From positions 1 through 57,974 of the forward strand of contig DXHZ01000055.1 of NCBI GenBank assembly GCA_019113145.1: a DNA stretch of 57,974 nt, in the 5' to 3' direction. Positions 44,154-52,316 of this stretch are shown here, piece by piece (position 1 is the first letter of the stretch; every line of letters starts with the position of its first letter). Below the pieces are notes generated by a model, which had not been told where the DNA came from, did not search any database, and was given only the letters and a program-made list of their open reading frames with translations. The translations under genes and the position numbers were made by a program. Source of the DNA: Candidatus Avanaerovorax faecigallinarum (GTDB lineage: Bacteria > Bacillota > Clostridia > Peptostreptococcales > Anaerovoracaceae).

Positions 44154-44512
44154 TTACATGTAACGAAATTGTAAAGTAGAAATGCGAAATAATGCTTGGA
44201 GTGCAAATAAATTTTTGTGTGAGGCCTCAGATAGGTGGCATATTTGACAACAACAGCGGGTATGATATAATGAAGCCAATGTTCCCTATCCTCCTCGAAC
44301 ACGGCAATATCCTGCATTGTCCATTCTTCCGGAAAGACTGTAATATAGTCGATTTCCTTTATCTCCTCATTGCTTTCAAATATCTCTGTAAGCCCTAATT
44401 TCCCAGCTGAAATTTCTCGAAGCTGTTCGACTATATTCAACAACTTTTCATTGGTAGCCTTAATGGCACGGTTAATTCTGCCTCTGGTGGAGTCTATACC
44501 TTCTCTTTCCAT
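44069..44512 (-). pseudogene. C-terminal relic of a MobA/MobL-type relaxase
   Basis: The frame opens MEREGIDSTRGRINRAIKAT, the pattern at the end of the MobA/MobL nuclease domain (typically ERxGIxTxxGxxNRxIxxxN), and continues with a helical segment. After about residue 90 the sequence loses protein character and runs into the 3' end of the thioredoxin-like gene on the other strand. The catalytic Tyr and three-His motif are absent. It is best read as a leftover of a mobilisable element. Moderate certainty. Confidence 0.45.
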
Positions 44513-44686
44513 TTTCCGTATAATAATTATTCGAGCAACGATAATTTAGCAGACGAGTTGTTGACGAATTTAAATCTTGCAGACGAGTTGTATTCGATAA
44601 TTTTATCGGTAGATCACGAAAAAGAGAAAGATTGGGAAGCAGAGAAAACAGCAATTGAAGAACAGATAAATAGCATAAGGTACTAA
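44501..44686 (+). pseudogene. Open C-terminal coding fragment without a start
   Basis: A plus-strand frame without an initiator reads through NDNLADELL, NLADELYSIIL and DHEKEKDWEAEKTAIEEQINSIRY to a TAA at 44684. The composition is that of a coiled-coil protein tail. A 12-bp direct repeat (GCAGACGAGTTG at 44549 and 44579) underlies the doubled LADEL. It overlaps the start of the relaxase relic on the other strand and is probably debris of mobile DNA. Confidence 0.35.
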
Positions 44687-44717
44687 TAATAAATTAGAGA
44701 GTAAAAGGCACACAATA

Positions 44718-44766
44718 TTATACCCCTTGACTACCTCAGTCAAGGGGTATAATATTAGGGGTATAA
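44718..44766 (+). promoter_or_regulatory. Palindromic promoter-operator of the ATPase/nuclease gene
   Basis: TTATACCCCTTGACT (44718-44732) and AGTCAAGGGGTATAA (44738-44752) form a perfect 15-bp inverted repeat with a 5-nt centre. It contains both a -35 (TTGACT, 44727-44732) and a -10 (TATAAT, 44748-44753), 15 bp apart. A further half-site AGGGGTATAA lies at 44757-44766, just before the ribosome binding site. A protein bound here would block transcription. Confidence 0.8.
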
Positions 44767-44779
44767 AAGGAGATAAATT

Positions 44780-46654
44780 ATGAATCAGAGGGGAATCATA
44801 AACAGGATAGCGGAGCTGAAAACGCAGATTGCGAGTCTGCCATCGGGTTCTGTGACGAAGAAAAGAGTAAACGGCAGGATATATTTCTATCACCGGTTTT
44901 CCGTAGACGGAAAGAGGAAGGAAAAGTATATTCCTGCAGAGGAAGTTGAGAATCTGAGGCAGCGCATAGATTACAGGAAATCGCTGCAGTCTGAAATTAA
45001 AGAGCTGGAAAATCAGCTGCCTGAGACTTCATACTTTGTTGAAGAAGCGCCTTTTGTTCCATCATATGTCTCGGACGTTTCGGCGCCTTATACCCCTTCC
45101 ATGCCTGTAAGCGGGTTTTCCCTCAGTGTGCGCATAGGGAGCGAGCTGAGAAAGCTTGCGGCGGCAGTCAAGGGGTATAAAAAACGCGAGTGTTTCGGGC
45201 GGCTTCACGATTACGTTTACGGGCAGGGATACGATAAGGTGTTTATACTGTACGGACTGCGCAGAACGGGAAAAACGACGCTGATACGCCAGATTTTTAA
45301 TGAGATGACGGACGAAGAACTCGGACGGTCGGCGTTTATTCAGGTTATGCCCCGGGATACCATGGCCGATCTGAACCGGGATCTCAGGATTCTGGAACGG
45401 AACGGATTCAGATATGTCTTTATCGACGAGGTGACGTTAATTGAGGATTTCATAGAAGGGGCTGCGCTGCTTTCCGATATATTTGCGGCCGGAGGGATGA
45501 AGATAGTACTTTCCGGAACGGATTCCCTCGGATTCGTATTTGCAGAGGACGAACAGCTTTACGACAGGTGCATTCTGGCCCACACAACGTTTATCCCGTA
45601 CAGGGAATTTGATAAGGTTTTAGGAATCCACGGAATAGACGAATATATACGTTATGGTGGAACCATGAGTCTTGGCGGAACTCACTATAATGAAACGTCA
45701 ACCTTTTCAACGAAGAAGAAAACGGACGAATATGTTGACACGGCCATAGCGGAAAACATCCAGCATTCTCTGAAACACTATCAGCACGGAGGACATTTCA
45801 GAAGTCTGAGGGAACTGTATGAAGAGGACGAGCTTACAGGTGCGATAAACAGAGTCGTAGAGGATATGAATCACCGCTTTACTATAGAAGTGCTTACCAG
45901 GGACTTCAAGTCGTCCGACCTTTCCGTTTCAGCCGGAAACCTGAGACGTGACAGGGAAAATCCCACGGATATACTGGACAGAGTAAATGTTTCGGAAGTG
46001 ACGGAAAACCTGAAGAAGCTTTTGGATATAAGAGATAAATCGGAGCATACGGTAAAGATTGAAGAAAGTCATGCGGCGGAAATCAGAGAGTACCTGGATC
46101 TTCTGGATATGACCGGAGAAGTAGAGGTGCGTTATCTACCTGACGTGAGCAGGACGGGAACACGTACGGTGATTTCACAGCCGGGTATAAGGTATGCCCA
46201 GGCGGGCGCGCTGATTAGAAGCCTGCTCCTCGATGAGACCTTTAAGGCCCTGTCGCTTCCGGAGAGAAATTATGTGCAGCAGCGGATTTTGAGCGAGATA
46301 AAGGGCAGAATGATGGAGGATATCGTGCTTCTTGAGACAAAGCTTGCAAACCCGGATAAAGAGGTATTCGTACTTCAGTTTCCGGTAGGAGAGTTCGATA
46401 TGGTGGTTGCAGATTCAGAGAGTGGGACGTGTGAGATCTTTGAGATAAAGCATAGCGACAGAATTTCTCCGGAGCAGTACAGACACCTGGCCGATAGGGA
46501 AAAGTGCGCCCTTGCGGAGCACCGCTACGGCCGAATCACTAAAAAAACCGTCCTCTACCGGGGAAAGCCCGCAGCAGAGAACGGAATTGAATTCGAAAAT
46601 GTTGAAAGCTATTTGCTCAATCTGGCGCGTTTATCGGGACGAAGATCCGGCTGA
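44780..46654 (+). CDS. AAA-type ATPase with N-terminal DUF6788-like domain and C-terminal nuclease-like domain
   Basis: The 624-residue protein begins with a small basic domain (about 12-55, LPSGSVTKKRVNGRIYFYHRF), then a coiled-coil linker. The AAA_14-type ATPase follows, with Walker A GLRRTGKTT (159-167), Walker B YVFIDEV (212-218) and sensor LSGTDS (244-249). The last 130 residues carry a PD-(D/E)xK-like arrangement: Glu513, Asp540 in GEFDMVV, and Glu555-x-Lys557 in FEIKHS. It overlaps the convergent plsC-type gene by 46 bp. Members of this broad group are mobile and poorly characterised. The substrate is unknown; DNA processing is inferred. Confidence 0.85.
   Translation: MNQRGIINRIAELKTQIASLPSGSVTKKRVNGRIYFYHRFSVDGKRKEKYIPAEEVENLRQRIDYRKSLQSEIKELENQLPETSYFVEEAPFVPSYVSDVSAPYTPSMPVSGFSLSVRIGSELRKLAAAVKGYKKRECFGRLHDYVYGQGYDKVFILYGLRRTGKTTLIRQIFNEMTDEELGRSAFIQVMPRDTMADLNRDLRILERNGFRYVFIDEVTLIEDFIEGAALLSDIFAAGGMKIVLSGTDSLGFVFAEDEQLYDRCILAHTTFIPYREFDKVLGIHGIDEYIRYGGTMSLGGTHYNETSTFSTKKKTDEYVDTAIAENIQHSLKHYQHGGHFRSLRELYEEDELTGAINRVVEDMNHRFTIEVLTRDFKSSDLSVSAGNLRRDRENPTDILDRVNVSEVTENLKKLLDIRDKSEHTVKIEESHAAEIREYLDLLDMTGEVEVRYLPDVSRTGTRTVISQPGIRYAQAGALIRSLLLDETFKALSLPERNYVQQRILSEIKGRMMEDIVLLETKLANPDKEVFVLQFPVGEFDMVVADSESGTCEIFEIKHSDRISPEQYRHLADREKCALAEHRYGRITKKTVLYRGKPAAENGIEFENVESYLLNLARLSGRRSG
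45088..45180. repeat. Intragenic copies of the promoter operator
   Basis: AGTCAAGGGGTATAA at 45166-45180 is identical over 15 bp to the right arm of the promoter palindrome 428 bp upstream, and TTATACCCCTT at 45088-45098 matches 11 bp of the left arm. They fall in codons for about residues 103-107 and 129-134. Codon choice could have avoided them, so they may be secondary operators for DNA looping. Confidence 0.7.
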
Positions 46655-47394
46655 TCGTCGTGCTTTTGGAGCTCCTCCAGGGTGGCGCGGACGGTCGCTT
46701 CCACTGTTTCGTGAAGCTTTGCCATTTCGGAGCGCTCCATGCCTTCTGTAGGAATGGCCGGATGAATTACGATGTCAATATGGACGCCTTTGGTTATGAC
46801 GCCGGTCTCCTCCACCAGATGGTACGAGCCGTTTATGGTAACGGGAACTACGGGAACCTTTGCCTTGGTCGCCAGCTTGAAGCTGCCGGCTTTGAACTCA
46901 CGCATAGGCCCGCCCTGGCTTCTGGTGCCTTCAGGGAAGATTACCAGCGAAAAACCGTCCTTCAGATAGTCGACGCCGGTTCTGAAGGATTTAAGGGACT
47001 CTCTGGTGTCGCCGCGGGTGATGAAAATTCCGCGGATATTCCTTATCCACTTGCCGAAGTAAGGAGCTTTGGCAAGGCTGTCTTTGGCGATGAAGCCTAT
47101 CTGCTTGCCTTCGCAGGCTTTGAAAAATGTGGGAATGTCGGCGTAGCTCTGATGGTTGGAAAGGAACACGCACGCCCCTTCTGGGATATTCTCGCGGCCC
47201 TTGATATTGATGTGCATATCCAGAAGCTTGATAACGTTGTTTACCCATATTCCCGTGGCTTCCGCGATGATGCGGCGCTCCTCCTCGTAGTCGCCCCTCG
47301 CTTTGGCCGCCTCTATGTCCTTGATTCTCTTGTTGAACACGTGCACAGACTTCATGAGTTTTGCACCGTTTATAACGTTTCCGAAAAATTTCAT
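46609..47394 (-). CDS. 1-acyl-sn-glycerol-3-phosphate acyltransferase (PlsC type)
   Basis: The ATG at 47394 gives a 261-residue protein; the open frame extends much further upstream but only through unrelated sequence antisense to cysK. It has the acyltransferase motifs NHQSYAD (motif I, catalytic His and Asp), FITRGD (motif II), FPEGTRSQGGPMREFKAG (motif III) and VPVVPVTING (motif IV). It makes phosphatidic acid from lysophosphatidic acid at the membrane. Its 3' end overlaps the ATPase gene on the other strand by 46 bp. Confidence 0.93.
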   Translation of the reverse strand: MKFFGNVINGAKLMKSVHVFNKRIKDIEAAKARGDYEEERRIIAEATGIWVNNVIKLLDMHINIKGRENIPEGACVFLSNHQSYADIPTFFKACEGKQIGFIAKDSLAKAPYFGKWIRNIRGIFITRGDTRESLKSFRTGVDYLKDGFSLVIFPEGTRSQGGPMREFKAGSFKLATKAKVPVVPVTINGSYHLVEETGVITKGVHIDIVIHPAIPTEGMERSEMAKLHETVEATVRATLEELQKHDDQPDLRPDKRARLSK

Positions 47395-47574
47395 ATTATG
47401 ATATTCCTCTCGTATCAAAATCCGCACGGCGGCAGCCTTTGTCGGAAGGACACCCGCGCCGCGCACATAAATAATATACCATAAAACCGGTGGTTCTTTC
47501 CATATAAAAAGGGTATAATTAAGGAAATACGCGTAGTAAAGCTGCAGAGGGAGATTCCCCGAAAGGAGCGCAAT

Positions 47575-48498
47575 ATGATATATAACGACATCACGGAAAC
47601 CATTGGAAGAACGCCTCTTCTCAGGCTGAACGGAATCGAGAGAAAGAGAAATCTTAAGGCGGAGCTTTACGCCAAGCTGGAGGCTTTCAATCCTGCCGGC
47701 TCCATCAAAGACAGAGCGGCGTATTACATGATTAAAGACGCTGAAGAAAGAGGGATTCTGAAGCCGGGCGGAACCATAATAGAGCCGACCAGCGGAAATA
47801 CGGGAATAGGTCTTGCGGCCATAGCGGCGGCCAAAGGCTACAGAGCGATTTTCGTGCTTCCCGAGTCCATGAGCGTGGAGAGAAGAAAGCTTTTGAAGGC
47901 GTACGGGGCAGAGCTGGTTCTGACCGATGCGGCTCTGGGAATGCAGGGGGCCGTGGATAAGGCGGACGAGCTTGCGAAAGAAATAGACGGAGCCATGGTG
48001 ATGGGACAGTTTGAAAATCCCGCCAACGCCCGGGCTCATATGAAGACTACGGGGCCGGAAATCTGGGAGGCCCTTGACGGAAAAGTCGATATGATAGTGG
48101 CAGGAGTCGGAACGGGGGGAACGATTACGGGAACAGGAAAGTTCCTGAAAGGAAAGAACCCTGCCGTCAGAGTCATCGGCGTGGAGCCTTACGATTCGCC
48201 TCTCATTTCGGAGGGAAGAGCCGGAGCCCACAAGCTTCAGGGCATCGGAGCCAACTTCATTCCGGAGCTTTTAGATAAATCGGTTATTGACGATATGTCT
48301 CTCATAACCACCGAAGAAGCATACAGCGGCGTAAGAGCCCTGGCGACGGAGGAAGGCTATCTTGCGGGAATAACTTCGGGAGCGGCCCTCGCCGCGGCCC
48401 TTAAGGAAGCCGGAAAACCGGAGAATGAAGGCAGGAAAATAGTCGTTATCCTGCCCGACACCGGCGAAAGATATCTTTCAACGGATCTTTTCGAATAA
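47575..48498 (+). CDS. cysK: Cysteine synthase A (O-acetylserine sulfhydrylase)
   Basis: The 307-residue PLP enzyme has the lysine motif NPAGSIKDRAAYYMI (Schiff-base Lys near 42), the substrate loop PTSGNTGIGLA, the phosphate-binding GVGTGGTITGTG and the C-terminal serine region ITSGAA. This is the CysK pattern, making cysteine from O-acetylserine and sulfide. AAAGGAG precedes the ATG, and TATAAT at 47514-47519 is a likely -10. No serine acetyltransferase adjoins. A promoter-like TATAAT at 48526 separates it from the rubredoxin gene. Confidence 0.95.
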   Translation: MIYNDITETIGRTPLLRLNGIERKRNLKAELYAKLEAFNPAGSIKDRAAYYMIKDAEERGILKPGGTIIEPTSGNTGIGLAAIAAAKGYRAIFVLPESMSVERRKLLKAYGAELVLTDAALGMQGAVDKADELAKEIDGAMVMGQFENPANARAHMKTTGPEIWEALDGKVDMIVAGVGTGGTITGTGKFLKGKNPAVRVIGVEPYDSPLISEGRAGAHKLQGIGANFIPELLDKSVIDDMSLITTEEAYSGVRALATEEGYLAGITSGAALAAALKEAGKPENEGRKIVVILPDTGERYLSTDLFE

Positions 48499-48593
48499 AG
48501 TGTGTTAGAACCTCATAAGGTGGGGTATAATGAGTTAACGGCAATTTTCATAACTGAAAGACATAGTGAAGTTTACTCGAGGAGGAAATAAAA

Positions 48594-48758
48594 ATGGAAA
48601 AGTACGAATGCGGAGCTTGCGGATACGTTTATGACCCTGAAGTGGGCGATCCTGAAAACGGAATCGAGCCGGGAACGGCTTTTGAAGACCTTCCGGACGA
48701 CTGGGTTTGTCCTCTCTGCGGACTGGGAAAAGACGTTTTCGAAGCAAAGGCTGAATAA
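48594..48758 (+). CDS. Rubredoxin
   Basis: This 54-residue protein has the two rubredoxin knuckles, C6-G-A-C9-G-Y-V-Y and C39-P-L-C42-G, with the internal [19 protein letters not shown]. The four Cys bind one iron for electron transfer, typically in oxygen or peroxide detoxification in anaerobes. GAGGAGG precedes the ATG. A terminator follows at 48774, so it can form a single-gene unit with its own promoter at about 48503-48531. Confidence 0.97.
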   Translation: MEKYECGACGYVYDPEVGDPENGIEPGTAFEDLPDDWVCPLCGLGKDVFEAKAE

Positions 48759-48773
48759 AACGAAACGCTGAAG

Positions 48774-48806
48774 CGGACTGCCGAAAAGAACCGGCAGCCC
48801 GTTTTC
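48774..48806 (+). terminator. Intrinsic terminator after rubredoxin
   Basis: The stem GGACTGCCG / CGGCAGCCC (one mismatch, core CTGCCG/CGGCAG) is followed by GTTTTC. Confidence 0.7.
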
Positions 48807-48879
48807 TATTTGCAAAAATCACCGGGCGGTGTTATAGTTACTCCGAAATCCATTGAAATGGGAAAGAAGGAAACTTGAA

Positions 48880-49545
48880 ATGAACCACATTCTCATAATC
48901 GACGACGACGTAAACATAAATAAAATGCTGGACGCGGTTCTGACGAAGGCCGACTACCGGGTTTCCCACGCCTACTCGGGAACCGAGGCGCTGCTGTTTT
49001 TGTCCGGGGAAAGGCCTGACCTGATTCTCCTGGACCTTATGCTGCCCGGGCTTTCGGGGGAGGAGGTTCTCCCCGAAATAAAAGGAGTTCCCGTAATCGT
49101 AATGAGCGCTAAGGTGGACACTAAAGACAAGGTGAGCATGCTTCTCGGGGGCGCCGCCGACTACATTACAAAGCCTTTTGATATAGAGGAGCTTTTGGCG
49201 AGAATAGCCGTTCAGCTTAGAAAATCAGGAGCGGCAGAGGAAGACGACACGCTGACCTTTGACGACATCACGCTGCTGCCGCAGACGTGGCAGGCCGAAG
49301 TCGCAGGACAGGACGTGCGCCTCACAAAGACCGAGTTTGCAATTCTCAAGCTGCTCATGGAAAATCCGAGGCAGGTGGTCACGAAGAGCATACTCCTCGA
49401 CAGAATAAGCGAGGACACTCCCGACTGCGTCGAAAGCTCTCTTAAGGTTCACGTGAGCAATCTCAGAAAAAAGCTGCGGGACGCCTCCGGCAGGGACTAC
49501 ATCGAGACCGTATGGGGCATAGGCTTTAAAATGAAAAGCGAATAA
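48880..49545 (+). CDS. OmpR/PhoB-family response regulator of an ABC-transporter operon
   Basis: The 221-residue regulator has a receiver domain with IIDDDVN, phospho-acceptor Asp in LILLDLMLPGLSG (near 51) and MSAKVDTKDK. The winged-helix output domain has LTKTEFAILKLLM and VHVSNLRKKLR. The ATG at 48880 has AGAAGG upstream. It is followed by an ATPase, a permease and a histidine kinase, the usual layout of peptide-antibiotic sensing and export systems. The DNA target is probably the 82-bp gap before the ATPase gene. Confidence 0.95.
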   Translation: MNHILIIDDDVNINKMLDAVLTKADYRVSHAYSGTEALLFLSGERPDLILLDLMLPGLSGEEVLPEIKGVPVIVMSAKVDTKDKVSMLLGGAADYITKPFDIEELLARIAVQLRKSGAAEEDDTLTFDDITLLPQTWQAEVAGQDVRLTKTEFAILKLLMENPRQVVTKSILLDRISEDTPDCVESSLKVHVSNLRKKLRDASGRDYIETVWGIGFKMKSE

Positions 49546-49627
49546 ATCTTAACCATTTATTTACCCTTTTCTTTACCGTTTCCGTACATTCGGGGAGTAG
49601 AATCCGATTCAGAAAAGGAGGTAACAG

Positions 49628-50557
49628 ATGGAATACGTTTTAAGTGTCAGGAATCTGACAAAGAAATACGGCAGCTTCAAAGCCCTCGACGGCCTGACCA
49701 TGAGCGTACCCAAAGGCGCCATATACGGTTTTGTGGGGAAAAACGGCGCGGGAAAGACTACGCTCATCCGCCTGATATGCGGGCTTCAGACCCCGGACGG
49801 CGGTGAATACGAAATCTACGGAATAAAAAACGGGGACAAAACCGTAAGAGAATCCAGAAGGAGAATGGGCGCGGTAATCGAAACACCGGCCATATATTCG
49901 GAAATGACCGCCAAGGAAAACCTGAAGGAACAGTACAGGATTCTGGGTATGCCGTCCTTTCAGGGAATCGGAGAGATTCTCGACCTCGTAGGGCTTTCGG
50001 ACACGGGAAAGAAGAAAGCGAAGAACTTCTCCCTTGGAATGAGACAAAGGCTGGGAATCGCCGTGGCCCTTGCGGGAAATCCCGACTTTCTGGTCCTCGA
50101 CGAACCGGCCAACGGCCTCGACCCTCAGGGGATAATTGAGATGAGAGAGCTCATACTCAAGCTTAACCGGGAGCGCGGAATCACGGTGCTGATTTCAAGT
50201 CACATACTGGACGAGCTGGCAAGGCTGGCGACTCATTACGGCTTTATAGACGGCGGCAGAATCATAAAGGAGATAAGCGCAGGAGAGCTGGAGGAATCCT
50301 GCCGCAAGTGCGTTCGCGTCAAAGTGTCCGATACCGCGGCCCTCGCAAGAGTGCTTGACAGAAAAAACATAGACTACACCGTCGTTTCTGACAGCGAAGC
50401 GGACGTATTCGCCCGGGTGAAGGTTTCGGATCTCTCGGCTCTCATGGCTGAGGAAGGCGGAGAAATCTACACTATGCAGGAAAGAGACGAGAGCCTTGAA
50501 AGCTATTATCTCTCCCTCATCGGAGGGCAGTGCGAAACAAAGGGGGTGCGGTCATGA
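49628..50557 (+). CDS. ABC transporter ATP-binding protein (bacitracin/lantibiotic-resistance type)
   Basis: The 309-residue ATPase has Walker A GKNGAGKTTLIRLICG, the signature FSLGMRQRLGIAVALAG and Walker B FLVLDEPANGLDPQG with ISSHIL. A C-terminal regulatory extension of about 80 residues follows. This is the BcrA-like subfamily that powers export or removal of peptide antibiotics. It overlaps the permease gene by 4 bp and lies in an operon with its regulator and kinase. Substrate unknown. Confidence 0.94.
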   Translation: MEYVLSVRNLTKKYGSFKALDGLTMSVPKGAIYGFVGKNGAGKTTLIRLICGLQTPDGGEYEIYGIKNGDKTVRESRRRMGAVIETPAIYSEMTAKENLKEQYRILGMPSFQGIGEILDLVGLSDTGKKKAKNFSLGMRQRLGIAVALAGNPDFLVLDEPANGLDPQGIIEMRELILKLNRERGITVLISSHILDELARLATHYGFIDGGRIIKEISAGELEESCRKCVRVKVSDTAALARVLDRKNIDYTVVSDSEADVFARVKVSDLSALMAEEGGEIYTMQERDESLESYYLSLIGGQCETKGVRS

Positions 50558-51408
50558 GCAGGCTTATAAATGCGGGCTTTGCGCGCCTGTTTAAGAACAA
50601 AGTATTTTACGGAATAGTGATTTTCTCGGCAGTGTTCGGAATTTTGCAGGGGACGCCGGGGGCTCTTGACAAAATGGACGGCGCAACGTTCTACATAGAC
50701 AGTCAGTTCATTAGCTTTGCCATAGTTTCGGGTGTTATATCAGCCTGCTTCACGGGGCTTTTCCTGGGAACGGAGTACAGTGACGGAACTGTGAGAAACA
50801 AGCTTATCGTGGGACATGGCAGACTGAACATATATCTTTCCAATCTCACAGTGTGCTGCGCGGCCAATCTTATTTTCATCGCCGTTTACTATATAAGCGT
50901 ATTGATTGCGGCGCTGCCTCAGGGCGGCAAATTTATGACGGACGGTAAAATCCTCGTTCTCTATGCAATTTGCGGCGTTATGATATCGGTTGCTTTCACC
51001 GCAGTAATGGTCTTCCTGGGCTTCGCCATAGGCAGCAGATCGCGATGCGTGGTAGCCTGCTTTATTCTGGCCATAGGACTGGCATTTGCCAGCGCGTATA
51101 TCAACGGCAGGCTTCAGGAGCCTGAAACCTATGACCAGTACATTACAGATGCGAACGGAGAATTTTCGGCAGTGGAAACAGTGCCTAACCCCGGTTATGT
51201 GGAAGGCGCAGCAAGGAAAGCGCTGGAGACCAGCCTTGAAATTCTCCCGAGCGGACAGGCTACTATTCTGGTTTCCACGCTAAGTGTAGGCGATACTCCG
51301 GTCGAAGAAACAGATGTGCTCTATAAATGGATGGGCTATTCTGCGCTCTTTGCCGCAGTGTTCACCGCCATCGGTATAGGGGTGTTCAGGAGAAAAGACA
51401 TTAAATAA
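50554..51408 (+). CDS. ABC transporter permease
   Basis: The ATG at 50554 overlaps the ATPase stop (ATGA) and has AGGGGG upstream. The 284-residue protein has about six membrane helices in the ABC2-type arrangement: one near 17-37, a cluster from about 50 to 200, and a last near 255-277. A hydrophilic outside loop of about 60 residues precedes the last helix. FLGTEYSDGTVRNKLIVGHGR is the cytosolic coupling segment typical of BcrB-like permeases. It works with the ATPase encoded just before it. Confidence 0.9.
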   Translation: MSRLINAGFARLFKNKVFYGIVIFSAVFGILQGTPGALDKMDGATFYIDSQFISFAIVSGVISACFTGLFLGTEYSDGTVRNKLIVGHGRLNIYLSNLTVCCAANLIFIAVYYISVLIAALPQGGKFMTDGKILVLYAICGVMISVAFTAVMVFLGFAIGSRSRCVVACFILAIGLAFASAYINGRLQEPETYDQYITDANGEFSAVETVPNPGYVEGAARKALETSLEILPSGQATILVSTLSVGDTPVEETDVLYKWMGYSALFAAVFTAIGIGVFRRKDIK

Positions 51409-51418
51409 GGAGTGAAAA

Positions 51419-52303
51419 ATGGTATTCTGGATTTCGGTCACAACGGTAATATTGGCCCTGCTTTCTGCGGCTCTTGCGGTTAAGCTGATTCTGATAAGGA
51501 AGGGAATCGTTGAAATCCGGGATAAGTTCGGACAAAGGCTTCAGTCCGACACTAACGTCCTCATCGACGTTTCCACCCGGGACAAAAAAGTCCGTGATCT
51601 GGCGGAGGATCTGAACAGGCAGCTGACCGTTTTGAGGAAAGAGCATAACCGCTACGAGACCGGTGACCGGGAGCTCAAGGAAGCCGTCACAAATATTTCT
51701 CACGACCTCAGAACGCCGCTGACTTCAATCTGCGGATATCTGGAGCTTTTGAGGGACGAGGAAGTCTCCCCTGCCGGGAGAGAGTATCTGTCGGCGGTTG
51801 AGGAGAGAACGGGGGCTCTCAAGTCCCTCACCGAGGAGCTTTTCAGATACACCATAGTCACGGGAGAGACCGAAGAACTCAGCATGGAAGCCGTCGATTT
51901 GGGCCGGGTCCTTGAAGGCAGCCTGGGCGCGTACTATGCGGTGCTGAAACAGAGGGGAATCACCCCGGAGATAATAATGCCGGAAAATAAAGTAGAGCGT
52001 CTTCTTAACGAAAACGCTCTTTCCCGGGTTTTTGGAAACATTTTAAGCAACGCCGTAAAATATTCGGACGGCGACCTTACCGTCAAACTGGCAGATGACG
52101 GAACCGTCAGCTTCTCAAATCATTCCGCCGGCCTTACCGACGTTCAGGCTGCCCGCCTGTTCGACAGGTTCTATACCGTAAACACCGCCAGAAAATCCAC
52201 GGGACTGGGCCTTTCCATCGCCAGAACCCTCACCGAGAAGATGGGCGGGGAAATAACCGCAGAGTGCAGGGAAGGCGTGCTGACGGTAAGGGTGAGGTTT
52301 TAG
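51419..52303 (+). CDS. Sensor histidine kinase of the ABC-transporter operon
   Basis: The 294-residue kinase has a single N-terminal membrane helix (about 5-26) and no extracellular sensor domain. The phospho-acceptor His95 is in NISHDLRTPLTSICGYL, the N box reads NILSNAVKYS, and the G2 box STGLGLSIARTLTEKMGG. The G1 box is degenerate (FSNHSAG replaces DxGxG). Intramembrane-sensing kinases of this build usually sense through the partner transporter. TAAGGAG precedes the ATG, 10 bp after the permease stop. Confidence 0.93.
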   Translation: MVFWISVTTVILALLSAALAVKLILIRKGIVEIRDKFGQRLQSDTNVLIDVSTRDKKVRDLAEDLNRQLTVLRKEHNRYETGDRELKEAVTNISHDLRTPLTSICGYLELLRDEEVSPAGREYLSAVEERTGALKSLTEELFRYTIVTGETEELSMEAVDLGRVLEGSLGAYYAVLKQRGITPEIIMPENKVERLLNENALSRVFGNILSNAVKYSDGDLTVKLADDGTVSFSNHSAGLTDVQAARLFDRFYTVNTARKSTGLGLSIARTLTEKMGGEITAECREGVLTVRVRF

Positions 52304-52316
52304 CCGGTCAGATTCT

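Noticed and set aside
47395..48231. The long N-terminal extension of the PlsC-type open frame.
   Set aside because: It runs antisense through cysK and its promoter, and the family N-terminus begins at the ATG at 47394.
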